Assembly (NCBI RefSeq): GCF_000682675.1
Contig: NZ_AWFA01000018.1
Span: 1-44,971, forward strand
Reading direction: 5' to 3'
DNA from: Hyphomonas pacifica
GTDB lineage: Bacteria > Pseudomonadota > Alphaproteobacteria > Caulobacterales > Hyphomonadaceae
Length of the DNA: 44,971 nt
Shown: positions 25,931-33,894 of the stretch, one piece after another
Layout of the letters: every line of letters starts with the position of its first letter
Position numbering within the stretch: the stretch's first letter is position 1
The notes under the pieces: model-generated
The model's database searches: none
The model's input: the letters and a program-made list of their open reading frames with translations, nothing else
What the model was told of the DNA's origin: nothing
Position numbers and translations under genes: made by a program

Positions 25931-26799
25931 TCAGCCATGCCTGAAACAGGGCGTGCGCGGCGGTAAAACCAGATACCGGCCCATCCGGCCAATACCAGCG
26001 CAAAGCCTTCCAGGCCCAACAGTCCCATATGTGGCCACTCAACAGAGGGCATCCACAAGAGCGACGCACCCGCCACGGCGTTGATACTGCCATGAAAGGC
26101 ACCTGCGCCCCATGCGCCTGCCCCGCGCTCACGCAGCAGTGAGAGGTAGGGCGTTATCAGCATGCAGAAGACGCACATTGCGAGGACGCCGCCCCAGCCC
26201 AGTCCCGGATAATTGAAGCCCATCAGGATGATTGGTGCATGCCAGAGGCCCCAGATCAGGCCGATCAGAGCGCTCATCTTCCAGAAGCCAAGATGCGCCA
26301 GCCGCGGTTGCAGCCAGCCGCGCCAGCCGAGTTCCTCGCTAAAGGTCAAAGCCAGTGTGTTGATCAGGATGCCGATGGGAACGCCCACGCCGATCTGAAT
26401 CCAAAACAGCATGTCAGCGGGCATCGGCAGGGGTGTTCCTGTGGCCTCCACGGCATCGGCCAGTTTCTGCGCAGGATCGGCCGGGGCAGCGCCCATCACG
26501 AGCAGGCACAGTACAACTGAGAGCGCCGCGAGTATGCATGGCATCATCCAGGCATAGGGCAGCCACAGGAAAAACCGCTTCCAGCTTTCAACTCTCAGGC
26601 CCAAAGTCCTCGCTCGGTGACCCCTGTCATAAAGATAGGCGCACACCAGGGCCCCAATAGCAGGCCCGAACATGGCCAGTGTGACCAGCCCCCCTGCGTA
26701 AATGCCTGCACCGTTAAATCCACCCAATCCGTACAACACGCCAAAACACGTCCATGAGAACGTGAAGGCAACAAGCAGGAAAAGGCGAATGGGCGTCAC
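25912..26799 (-). CDS. CPBP-family intramembrane protease
   Basis: This is a 295-aa polytopic membrane protein of the CPBP (CAAX protease and bacteriocin-processing) family. Motif 1 is SEELGWRGWLQPRL, with the Glu-Glu and Arg of the EExxxR signature; a later motif is LWHAPIIL, with the metal-binding His. About seven to eight hydrophobic segments are visible. I start it at the GTG at 26799, whose GTGA overlaps the xthA stop by 4 nt; longer upstream frames only shadow xthA. Substrate is unknown; relatives act in immunity to bacteriocins or protein processing. Confidence 0.88.
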   Translation of the reverse strand: MTPIRLFLLVAFTFSWTCFGVLYGLGGFNGAGIYAGGLVTLAMFGPAIGALVCAYLYDRGHRARTLGLRVESWKRFFLWLPYAWMMPCILAALSVVLCLLVMGAAPADPAQKLADAVEATGTPLPMPADMLFWIQIGVGVPIGILINTLALTFSEELGWRGWLQPRLAHLGFWKMSALIGLIWGLWHAPIILMGFNYPGLGWGGVLAMCVFCMLITPYLSLLRERGAGAWGAGAFHGSINAVAGASLLWMPSVEWPHMGLLGLEGFALVLAGWAGIWFYRRARPVSGMADQGCRR

Positions 26800-27599
26800 G
26801 TATTGAGCACTACACTGATCGGGGCATGGTCGGAAGGTTTCCATCCACCGCGCCAGCCAAGATGGATCTTGTAGCTGCTGACGTCCGTATCCGGCAGAGC
26901 CGCAGGATTCACCCAGATATGGTCCAGCCGTCGGCCACGATTGCTTTTTGCCCAGTCCTTCGCGCGGTAGCTCCACCATGTGTAGAGCTTCTGTTTGTCA
27001 TCTACTGACAGGCGGCCGATGTCCGCAAACTCCGCCTGTTTGCGGGAGTTTTCCAGCCGCTCGGTCTCTTCCGGCGTATGGGAGACGATCTTCAATAGCT
27101 GCTTGTGAGACCAAACATCATTCTCGTGCGGTGCGACGTTCAGATCACCGACCAGTACGCGCGGCGTTGTCGACTGTTTCTTGTAGGCCGGGCCGAGGCG
27201 CTCCAGAAAGTCCAGCTTGTGGGCGAACTTGTCATTGATGGCGGGGTCCGGTTCGTCTCCGCCAGCGGGCAAGTAAATATTGTGCACCTCAACGCCTGCG
27301 ACTTTCCCGGCGATGACACGCGAATGGCCGTGTCGGCAGAGGTCTGGCGCCTCAATCCGTTCAATGGGCAGGCGAGAGGCGATGGCCACACCATGATGGC
27401 CGCCTTTTTGCCCATTCAGGACCAGATGCGGCAGTCCCATTTCGCGGAAGGCCTTTTCCGGAAATTCGCCATCTTGGCACTTGGTTTCCTGAAGGCAGAT
27501 AACATCCGGCTGCTCGGCGGCAACGAAGGCAGCAACATTGGGTGCACGAAGCCGGACAGAGTTGATGTTCCAGCTGACGATCTTGAGAGGTTTTGACAT
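26796..27599 (-). CDS. xthA: Exodeoxyribonuclease III
   Basis: This 267-aa AP endonuclease and 3'-exonuclease of base-excision repair has the family motifs VSWNINSVRLR, LQETKCQDGEFP (metal Glu), VGDLNVAP and the C-terminal SDHAPISVVL with the catalytic Asp-His pair. It shares a transcript with the downstream CPBP protease through a 4-nt overlap. Upstream lies a 280-bp gap with several hairpins that separates it from lolA. Confidence 0.96.
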   Translation of the reverse strand: MSKPLKIVSWNINSVRLRAPNVAAFVAAEQPDVICLQETKCQDGEFPEKAFREMGLPHLVLNGQKGGHHGVAIASRLPIERIEAPDLCRHGHSRVIAGKVAGVEVHNIYLPAGGDEPDPAINDKFAHKLDFLERLGPAYKKQSTTPRVLVGDLNVAPHENDVWSHKQLLKIVSHTPEETERLENSRKQAEFADIGRLSVDDKQKLYTWWSYRAKDWAKSNRGRRLDHIWVNPAALPDTDVSSYKIHLGWRGGWKPSDHAPISVVLNT

Positions 27600-27633
27600 G
27601 AAAGCTGCGTAGCAGTGTTTCCCAAAACGTCAA

Positions 27634-27794
27634 CGCGCCCGAACGCGGGGAAGTTCGGGCGCGCCTGACGCGAGTTTCCAACGTCTCGCCGGGAGGGGAA
27701 GGCTCCGGCGGTGACAGTATGATGGTTCACAGCGGGGGGTCGGCTGCTGCGCGGGGTCTTCATACCGTCGACAGTTGCAAAGATGTCACTCCCA
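27634..27794 (-). ncRNA. Candidate structured small RNA with C-rich loops
   Basis: Between xthA and lolA lies about 160 bp of palindromic sequence. Hairpin C (27634-27663) has an 11-bp perfect stem. Hairpin B (27687-27710) has an 8-bp stem with one bulge. Region A (27711-27789) can fold by GTGACA/TGTCAC and GTATGA/TCATAC. Read on the minus strand, the loop regions of B and C both contain CUUCCCC, complementary to Shine-Dalgarno-like GGGGAAG. Hairpin C followed by TTGACGTTTT could terminate. No convincing promoter is seen, and the sequence might equally be the xthA leader. Confidence 0.4.
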
Positions 27795-27847
27795 GAAATA
27801 TTTTCAAGTAAAATATACGTTATGTTCTTGCGTGTGTCGGAAATGAC

Positions 27848-27870
27848 GGTGGGCGCTTGTCGCGCCCACC
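27848..27870 (-). terminator. lolA terminator hairpin
   Basis: GGTGGGCGC and GCGCCCACC form a perfect 9-bp stem with a 5-base loop, 9 bp beyond the lolA stop. The T-run after it is weak (CATTTCC on the minus strand). Confidence 0.65.
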
Positions 27871-27879
27871 TTGATTGCC

Positions 27880-28539
27880 TCAGTTTTCATTAAGATCCTT
27901 CAGAACGAACAGGCGCGGATTGAGGCGTTTGCCATATTCCACATTGCTCAGCTGAACCGAGGTGATGTTGTTGCCTGAATCCAATGTGCGCCAGCCGGTC
28001 AACTCCATATCGGACTCGCGCATCTGAAGCGTCAGCGTGCCATCCATCTCGCCGGACTTGTCCCGCAGCGTGATTTCGACATGGCCATTTGCCTGCGTGA
28101 CATCCAGAATGTCTGCTTCGCTGGCAAGGTCGATCTTGTCGTCCAGCAGTAGGGCGAGCGGTGTGGTGCCCAGCGGCACACGATCCGTCGTTTCCAGTTC
28201 TGAATCTTGCAAGGCGACGGTAGTGCCGTCGCTGACCATAAGCAGCGGGGTCGGCGCGTCATAGTCAAACCGCATCTTGCCGGGGCGTGACAGGGCAAAC
28301 CGGCCGGTGGTGACGCTCATGTCCGGGGACAATTGCTGGAACGTGCCGGTTGCGGTCTTCACCTTGGCCAGTGCTGCAGAGGCTCGCTTCAGCAGGGTCT
28401 GCTTTTGCGCATCGGTGAGCGCTTTCTTCTCGGCGGTCTGCGCCGCCGGGACGGCAGGGGCAGGCGATTGCAGGGCCAGCGCGATCGGGCTGGTCGCGAT
28501 GGCCGTGACGGCGCCAAGCGTTGCCAGGAAATTCAACAT
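27880..28539 (-). CDS. lolA: Outer-membrane lipoprotein carrier protein LolA
   Basis: LolA ferries lipoproteins across the periplasm from LolCDE to the outer membrane. The 219-aa product has an N-terminal signal sequence (about residues 1-23), an Ala/Pro-rich spacer and the LolA fold: TATGTFQQLSPDMSVTTGRF, SRPGKMRFDYDAPTPLLMVSDG and ITSVQLSNVEYGKRLNPRLF. No lipobox is present, as expected for a soluble carrier. It is divergent from cnoX across 241 bp and has its own terminator hairpin. Confidence 0.9.
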   Translation of the reverse strand: MLNFLATLGAVTAIATSPIALALQSPAPAVPAAQTAEKKALTDAQKQTLLKRASAALAKVKTATGTFQQLSPDMSVTTGRFALSRPGKMRFDYDAPTPLLMVSDGTTVALQDSELETTDRVPLGTTPLALLLDDKIDLASEADILDVTQANGHVEITLRDKSGEMDGTLTLQMRESDMELTGWRTLDSGNNITSVQLSNVEYGKRLNPRLFVLKDLNEN

Positions 28540-28780
28540 GGGTCAGGTCTCCTTGTTCGTTGACCACGGCTTCGTATTTAAGGGCCTTAGTCCTTCCGAA
28601 ACAGGGCAGTAAAAAGGTATTTTGGCCGCTTTTCGTTGGGCAGTGTTCAGCTTCACAGGTTGCGGCATTTGGCATGAGCGGAGCATGAACGCTGTTCATG
28701 AAGTAAGGTTTCAGGGGAAACGCTTGCGAAAGGCAGGGCAGAGGCCCATCTTCGCCCCAGACAGTCAAGGAATACACACA
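28540..28780. promoter_or_regulatory. Divergent intergenic region lolA / cnoX
   Basis: This 241-bp gap must carry promoters for lolA and for the cnoX operon. An AAGGA ribosome binding site precedes the cnoX ATG. I see no distinct operator, stress promoter or RNA gene. Confidence 0.3.
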
Positions 28781-29668
28781 ATGACCGACATGGCCTCCCT
28801 CTACACCAAGGACACAAACGATCAGGATTTCATGGCGGATGTTGTAGAGGCATCCCAGGAACAGCCTGTGATCGTGGATTTCTGGGCCCCCTGGTGCGGG
28901 CCGTGCCGTACGTTGGGCCCGATCATTGAAAAGGCCGTCGAGGACCGCAAGGGCCAGGTCAAACTGGTCAAGATCAATATTGACGAGAACCCGGCCTATG
29001 CGGGCCAGCTTGGCGTGCGCTCCATCCCGGCCGTGTATGCCTTTGACAAGGGCCGCCCGGTCGATGGCTTCATGGGCGCGCTGCCGGAAAGCCAGATCAA
29101 TGCGTTTATCGACAAGCTGGTCAGCGGCACGGATGCCGGCCAGATGATCGCTGAAGCGCTGGCACAGGCCGAAGCCGCCAGCCAGGCAGGCGATGCGGGG
29201 ACTGCCGCGCAGATCTATGCCGCCATCATTCAGGAAGATCCGGAAAACGTGACGGCGATTGCGGGTCTTGCACGCTGCTACCTTGCCAATGGGGATGCAG
29301 AACGGGCCAGGGCGACCCTGGACATGGTGCCGGAAGACAAGCGCAATGATCATGCCGTAAAAGGTGTGCTCACAGCGCTGGAAATGATGGAAGACGCCGG
29401 CTCTCCGGATGAATTCGAGGAAGCCCTCTCCGCTGTTCTGGCCAATCCTGACGATCATGCCCTGCGCTTTGACCTGGCAGAGAAATATGCCGCCGCCGGT
29501 CGATACGCTGATGCCGTCGATCATCTACTGATCATCCTTGGCAAGAATCTCAACTGGGAAGAAGGCAAGGCGAAGGAAAAACTGCTTCAGGTGTTCGAAG
29601 CGGCAGGAGCAACAGACCCGGCCACAGTGGACGGTCGCCGCCGTCTCGCCTCCCTTATGTTTGCCTGA
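28781..29668 (+). CDS. cnoX: Thioredoxin-TPR chaperedoxin CnoX/YbbN
   Basis: This 295-aa protein joins a thioredoxin domain (about 5-110) with an intact WCGPC site (Cys39, Cys42) to C-terminal TPR-like repeats (about 120-290: AEAASQAGDAGTAAQIYAAI, ALRFDLAEKYAAAGRYADAV). The family protects proteins from oxidative aggregation and hands them to GroEL; the E. coli protein has lost the redox cysteines, this one has not. I start it at 28781, after AAGGA, dropping an upstream in-frame extension. It is first of a cnoX-lonN-trm112-DUF971 gene run. Confidence 0.92.
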   Translation: MTDMASLYTKDTNDQDFMADVVEASQEQPVIVDFWAPWCGPCRTLGPIIEKAVEDRKGQVKLVKINIDENPAYAGQLGVRSIPAVYAFDKGRPVDGFMGALPESQINAFIDKLVSGTDAGQMIAEALAQAEAASQAGDAGTAAQIYAAIIQEDPENVTAIAGLARCYLANGDAERARATLDMVPEDKRNDHAVKGVLTALEMMEDAGSPDEFEEALSAVLANPDDHALRFDLAEKYAAAGRYADAVDHLLIILGKNLNWEEGKAKEKLLQVFEAAGATDPATVDGRRRLASLMFA

Positions 29669-29728
29669 TCCCGTAATCGCCCCACATCTGTCTCACGTAA
29701 TAAATTCAACAAGCGAGACAGTCAGGCG

Positions 29729-30379
29729 ATGAGCCAGCACCCCATCAGGACAATGTCAGACCTGCCAACTGAGCTGCCGGTCTTTCCCTTGCCCGGTGCG
29801 CTGCTGTTCCCGAGATGGCAGCTGCCGCTGAACATATTTGAACCGCGCTATCTGAACATGATTGACGATGTCATGCAGGAAGAGCGCGTCATCGGCATGA
29901 TTCAGAGCATGGGCGGGCCAAAATCACGCCCCCATCTTGCCCATACTGGCTGTGCCGGCCGGATCACGGCATGGTCAGAGACAGGCGATGGCCGCTACCT
30001 GATTACGCTGACGGGCGTTGCCCGCTTTGATGTGAAGGAAGAGCTGTCTGTTACAACGCCTTACCGTCAGGTAGTGGCAGAATGGTCGCCTTATGAGGAT
30101 GACCTTTATGAGGTCGCGCCGTCTTCGATGCCGGATAGGCAAAAGCTGGTCCGGGCGTTGCGAGAGTATACAGATGCCAATGGCATGGCGACCGACTGGC
30201 TTGCGGTTGAGGAGGCGCCCTTGGAAACGCTGATCAATGCGCTCTGCTCGGGCTGTCCGTTCTCCGTCATTGAAAAGCAGGCGCTGGTTGAGGCGCAGAC
30301 CTTGAAAGATCGCGCGGAAACGCTCATCACGCTTCTGGAAATGGATGTGTCCGGCTCCAATGGCGGCACGCTGCAATAG
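29729..30379 (+). CDS. Lon N-terminal (substrate-binding) domain protein
   Basis: This 216-aa protein is just the LON substrate-binding domain, without the AAA ATPase or Ser-Lys protease parts. The signature is [33 protein letters not shown], followed by [29 protein letters not shown]. Such stand-alone proteins are widespread and their job is unclear. The ATG at 29729 is used; ATG 29753 is an alternative. It sits 60 bp after cnoX and 8 bp before the Trm112-like gene, a combination common in alphaproteobacteria. Confidence 0.9.
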   Translation: MSQHPIRTMSDLPTELPVFPLPGALLFPRWQLPLNIFEPRYLNMIDDVMQEERVIGMIQSMGGPKSRPHLAHTGCAGRITAWSETGDGRYLITLTGVARFDVKEELSVTTPYRQVVAEWSPYEDDLYEVAPSSMPDRQKLVRALREYTDANGMATDWLAVEEAPLETLINALCSGCPFSVIEKQALVEAQTLKDRAETLITLLEMDVSGSNGGTLQ

Positions 30380-30387
30380 GATATCCG

Positions 30388-30624
30388 ATGACGGACGAAA
30401 AAGACCTCCCACGTGACAATACGTCTGGTGTCGATCCGCGCCTTCTGGAAGTGCTGATTTGTCCGGTCACCCGTCAGGGGCTGACTTATGACCGCGCCGC
30501 GAATGAGTTAATCTCTCCCAAGGCGCGCCTCGCCTATCCGATCCGCAACGGTATCCCGATCATGCTGGCGGAAGAAGCGCGCGATCTGGATATGGCTGCG
30601 TCTGAGAAAGGGCCGTCTGAATGA
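30388..30624 (+). CDS. Trm112-like protein (UPF0434 family)
   Basis: This 78-aa protein has the Trm112/UPF0434 core [25 protein letters not shown] followed by [17 protein letters not shown]. Eukaryotic and archaeal Trm112 activates several methyltransferases; bacterial versions like this one have mostly lost the zinc cysteines (only one Cys is left here) and have no settled function. The stop overlaps the next ATG by 4 nt (ATGA, 30621-30624). Confidence 0.92.
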   Translation: MTDEKDLPRDNTSGVDPRLLEVLICPVTRQGLTYDRAANELISPKARLAYPIRNGIPIMLAEEARDLDMAASEKGPSE

Positions 30625-30938
30625 GCGCCGCACCCTGGCCGACCCGTTTGGCCTTTCGCAAGTCAGCCGCGGAACTGGCTGTTCAGTTCGATGACGGCGC
30701 CGCGGGTACTATTCCCTATGTGACCCTTCGCAAGGAAAGCCCGTCCGCTGAAGTGCGCGGGCATGGCGGGGGGCCACCTCCGCCCCAAGCACCTGTTCCG
30801 GCAGACATCAGCGTCACAGGTGCAGATCCGGTCGGGCGCTACGCTGTGCGCATTCATTTTTCCGATGGCCACAATTCCGGCCTCTATACCTGGGGCCAGC
30901 TGAGACAGCTTGCAGTGGGTGATACGGTCGGGGCCTAG
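30621..30938 (+). CDS. DUF971 / GBBH-like N-terminal domain protein
   Basis: This 105-aa protein has the DUF971 pattern: an N-terminal strand pair ([17 protein letters not shown]), a middle section, and the ending [24 protein letters not shown]. The domain also forms the N-terminal part of gamma-butyrobetaine hydroxylase. As a stand-alone protein it is often near iron-sulfur or Mrp-type genes, but no function is settled. The start overlaps the Trm112-like gene by 4 nt and the stop overlaps the convergent ubiH stop by 4 bp. Confidence 0.88.
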   Translation: MSAAPWPTRLAFRKSAAELAVQFDDGAAGTIPYVTLRKESPSAEVRGHGGGPPPPQAPVPADISVTGADPVGRYAVRIHFSDGHNSGLYTWGQLRQLAVGDTVGA

Positions 30939-32173
30939 CGCATCAGGCTCGGCTGATGGGTCTGATCGGCGCTTGCCTGACGGGCCATGGCGCGGCGCAG
31001 CGGCCCAATCTTGTTGGCCGCCGTCAGGGCAAGTCCGCGAAAAGGCTTCAGAAGGGCGCTGTCATTCGAGAAGGCCCGGTCCACACCATCCATGAACATG
31101 GCAGAGGCGGCAGCATCGAAGCGGCGCCACTTTTCGTATTTCTCCAGCATCACATCAGATCCCGGATCCAGGCCCGTATCACGCGCTTCGCACATCACAT
31201 CGATTAGAGCGCCGACATCCTTGATGCCCAAATTCAGTCCCTGCCCGGCCAGCGGATTGATGCGGTGGGCAGAATCACCCAACAGCGCCGTGCGCGGGCC
31301 CACCATACGGGTCGCAAGCTGCATCACCAACGGATAGGCGGAAACAGGCCCGACAATCTTCATCGGGCCGGCAAAATCAGCAAAGCGTCCATTTAGCTCG
31401 GCCTCGATATCCTCGACCGGTAATTCAGCCAGAGCCTCGGCTGCGCCGCGTTTCATGTACCAGGCAAGATTTGCCTGATTGTCAGGCATCGGCAGCGTGG
31501 CGAACGGGCCTTCTGGTGTGAACAATTGCCGCGCGACACCGTGGTGAGGGCTGCTGAGCTGCACATTGGCGGCAAAAACGGACTGTTTGTAGTCATGTCC
31601 TTCGGTCTTGATGCCTGCATCGCCGCGCACGGCAGACTTCATGCCATCACAGGCAGCGACGAGTCCGGCTTCAATCGTGCGGCCTTCGCTCAAGGTCAGG
31701 GTTGCCCCTGCGGCATGTGTCTCCATGCGTTCAAACAGCGTGTTGCGCAGCCAGGTTAGGCTGTCTGTTTCGGCGCAGAGCTTGTCCAGCGAAGCCTGCA
31801 AGGCGCCGGCCGGAACCATCTGGCCAAGCGGCTCTCCATCATCGTCTTCCGGCAAGTCTTCATTTGTAAACAATACAGAAGGGCGGCCAAACACGTGTGT
31901 GCCGCCATCAATGGCTTCCAGGCCATTCAGGGGCTCGATCAGCTCCATAAGATCCGCTGTTGCGCCTGTCGCGCCCAGCAATCGCCAGCTGCCGCGCACA
32001 ATCGCAAATGTCCTCGTATCCGGACGGGGCGTGATGTCCGGATTGCGGGCATCTATCAGCACAACTGAAAAGCCGCGCTGCGCCGCCAGGATGGCGAGCG
32101 ATGTTCCAACTGGCCCTGCCCCTACGACGGCAAGGTCATACTTACGGTCAGACTCTGCATGAGGTGTTTTCAT
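30935..32173 (-). CDS. Ubiquinone-biosynthesis FAD-dependent hydroxylase (UbiH/UbiL family)
   Basis: This 412-aa flavoprotein monooxygenase has the dinucleotide-binding GAGPVGTSLAILAAQRG near residue 18 and the UbiH/COQ6 motif GDSAHRINPLAGQGLNLGIKD near residue 294. It hydroxylates the quinone ring in ubiquinone synthesis; which carbon it attacks (UbiH, UbiF, UbiI or the alphaproteobacterial UbiL) cannot be told by eye. The ATG at 32173 follows AAGGGG and gives the family start; a longer frame upstream is unlikely. It is divergent from amtB. Confidence 0.88.
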   Translation of the reverse strand: MKTPHAESDRKYDLAVVGAGPVGTSLAILAAQRGFSVVLIDARNPDITPRPDTRTFAIVRGSWRLLGATGATADLMELIEPLNGLEAIDGGTHVFGRPSVLFTNEDLPEDDDGEPLGQMVPAGALQASLDKLCAETDSLTWLRNTLFERMETHAAGATLTLSEGRTIEAGLVAACDGMKSAVRGDAGIKTEGHDYKQSVFAANVQLSSPHHGVARQLFTPEGPFATLPMPDNQANLAWYMKRGAAEALAELPVEDIEAELNGRFADFAGPMKIVGPVSAYPLVMQLATRMVGPRTALLGDSAHRINPLAGQGLNLGIKDVGALIDVMCEARDTGLDPGSDVMLEKYEKWRRFDAAASAMFMDGVDRAFSNDSALLKPFRGLALTAANKIGPLRRAMARQASADQTHQPSLMR

Positions 32174-32230
32174 GCCCCTTAGGTAATCCACGTCCGGGCA
32201 TGCGTCTAGCGATGACGCAGATTTGGGCGA

Positions 32231-32247
32231 TTGGCCGCAACGCTGCC
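32231..32247 (+). promoter_or_regulatory. Possible sigma-54 promoter of amtB
   Basis: TTGGCCGCAACGCTGCC has the invariant GG-N10-GC spacing of -24/-12 promoters and lies about 140 bp before the amtB start. Ammonium transporter genes are often under NtrC and sigma-54. The match outside the GG and GC is only partial. Confidence 0.3.
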
Positions 32248-32388
32248 CATGCTTTGACCATGCGGGGTGAGAAAAACCTGTCACACACGCAGCCCGTGCG
32301 ACTTTCCTGCGTGGGCGCAATCATATCGGTTCTGGGAGAGCGCGGGGGGTCCCACGCTCTGAAGTCTTGATGACGAAGGAGGGGCCAG

Positions 32389-33783
32389 ATGGGCCATAAA
32401 CTAAACAACTGGATACGCGGCGCGGCGCTGTTGCCAGCCGCACTGATGGTGGGGGCAGCAGCCTACGCCCAGGAAGCAGATTTGGAATCACGCCTCGCGG
32501 CACTGGAAGAAACTGTTACAGGCAGTGCTTCGGCATATGTTGATAACAGCTACCTGTTCCTGATCGGCGGCATCATCGTAATGTTCATGGCCGCCGGGTT
32601 CTGCATGCTGGAAGCGGGCCTTGTCCGGTCCAAGAACGCGGCCATGCAGTCTACCAAGAACGTGGCCCTCTACTCCGTTGCCGGCCTCATGTTCTGGATT
32701 GTCGGCTACAACATGGCTTATCCGGGCGCGACGACGCTTGGCGGCCTTCTCGGCACGACGCCTGGACTGTGGAACGGCGGCGACCTCAGCGTTGAAAGCG
32801 ATGCAGGCTACGCACCGGCTTCCGACTGGTTCTTCCAGATGGTCTTTGTTGCAACGGCAGCGTCCATCGTCTCCGGTACGATTGCCGAGCGCGTCAAAAT
32901 CTGGCCGTTCCTGATCTTCACGGCTTTCCTCACCGCGTTCATCTATCCGATCGTGGCATCCTGGGAGTGGGGCGGCGGCTACCTCGACTCTGAATGGGCC
33001 TTCTCTGACTTTGCAGGTTCTACGCTGGTGCACTCCACCGGTGGCTGGGCGGCGCTCGCGGGTGCCCTGATCATCGGCCCGCGGATCGGCAAGTATTTCG
33101 GCAAGCAGGTGAACCCGATGCCGGGCAACAACATCCCGCTCGCTGCACTCGGTACATTCATCCTGTGGTTTGGCTGGTTCGGCTTCAATGGTGCCTCCCA
33201 GCTCGCTGCTGGCACAGCTGCTGACATCAACTCTGTCAGTCAGATCTTCGCCAACACAAACCTGGCTGCGGCTGGCGGCGTGATGGCGGCCATGGTCACC
33301 ACGGCCCTGCTCTACAAAGGCAAGATCGACGCAACCATGGTCTTCAACGGTGCGATTGGCGGTCTCGTCTCCATCACGGCTGAGCCGCTGGCTCCGTCCA
33401 TGGGCGCGTCTGTCCTGATCGGTGCTGTTGGCGGTGTCCTGGTTGTCGTGACCGTTCCGCTGCTCGACAAGCTGAAAATCGACGATGTCGTCGGCGCCAT
33501 CCCGGCCCACCTTGTGTGCGGTATCTGGGGCACGATGGTCGTCGCAGCGTCTTACGGCAACCACATCATGCCGGTCGAAGTTGAGGGAGAGATGCAGGTC
33601 AGCTACCTGGGTCAGCTCGTCGGTGTCGTCCTGACGGGGGTGTTCGTCATGGCAGCCTCCAGCGCCATCTGGTTCGCCCTCAAATTCACGCTGGGCCTGC
33701 GCCCGAGCGCGGAAGAAGAGGAAATGGGTCTCGACAAGGCAGAAATCGGCCTCGAAGCCTATCCGGAATTCACGAACGGCTAA
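32389..33783 (+). CDS. amtB: Ammonium transporter Amt
   Basis: This 464-aa ammonium channel has a cleavable signal peptide (about residues 1-27, AYA-QEA), a short Glu-rich periplasmic stretch, and about eleven membrane helices. The twin-histidine pore is seen as VHSTGGW near residue 215 and AHLVCGIWG near 371; MFMAAGFCMLEAGLVR and FGWFGFNGASQL are further family stretches. A strong AAGGAGGGG ribosome binding site precedes the ATG. No glnK (PII) gene is adjacent, unlike the usual glnK-amtB pair. A perfect 13-bp terminator follows. Confidence 0.95.
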   Translation: MGHKLNNWIRGAALLPAALMVGAAAYAQEADLESRLAALEETVTGSASAYVDNSYLFLIGGIIVMFMAAGFCMLEAGLVRSKNAAMQSTKNVALYSVAGLMFWIVGYNMAYPGATTLGGLLGTTPGLWNGGDLSVESDAGYAPASDWFFQMVFVATAASIVSGTIAERVKIWPFLIFTAFLTAFIYPIVASWEWGGGYLDSEWAFSDFAGSTLVHSTGGWAALAGALIIGPRIGKYFGKQVNPMPGNNIPLAALGTFILWFGWFGFNGASQLAAGTAADINSVSQIFANTNLAAAGGVMAAMVTTALLYKGKIDATMVFNGAIGGLVSITAEPLAPSMGASVLIGAVGGVLVVVTVPLLDKLKIDDVVGAIPAHLVCGIWGTMVVAASYGNHIMPVEVEGEMQVSYLGQLVGVVLTGVFVMAASSAIWFALKFTLGLRPSAEEEEMGLDKAEIGLEAYPEFTNG

Positions 33784-33807
33784 GCCAGCTTCGTATCTCC
33801 CAAAAGG

Positions 33808-33839
33808 AAAGCCCCGGCAGAGTTATCTGCCGGGGCTTT
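33808..33839. terminator. Bidirectional terminator between amtB and fasciclin gene
   Basis: AAAGCCCCGGCAG and CTGCCGGGGCTTT form a perfect 13-bp stem with a 6-base loop. A-rich and T-rich flanks let it work on both strands for the convergent genes. Confidence 0.9.
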
Positions 33840-33894
33840 CTCTATTCAGGGCCGTAGGTGTGGTTGGACCGGCCCCAAACAGGCAGCGGCGCGA

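Noticed and set aside
28265..29524. 419-codon open frame antisense to cnoX
   Set aside because: Its sequence is typical of reversed coding DNA and it spans the lolA/cnoX divergent promoter region.
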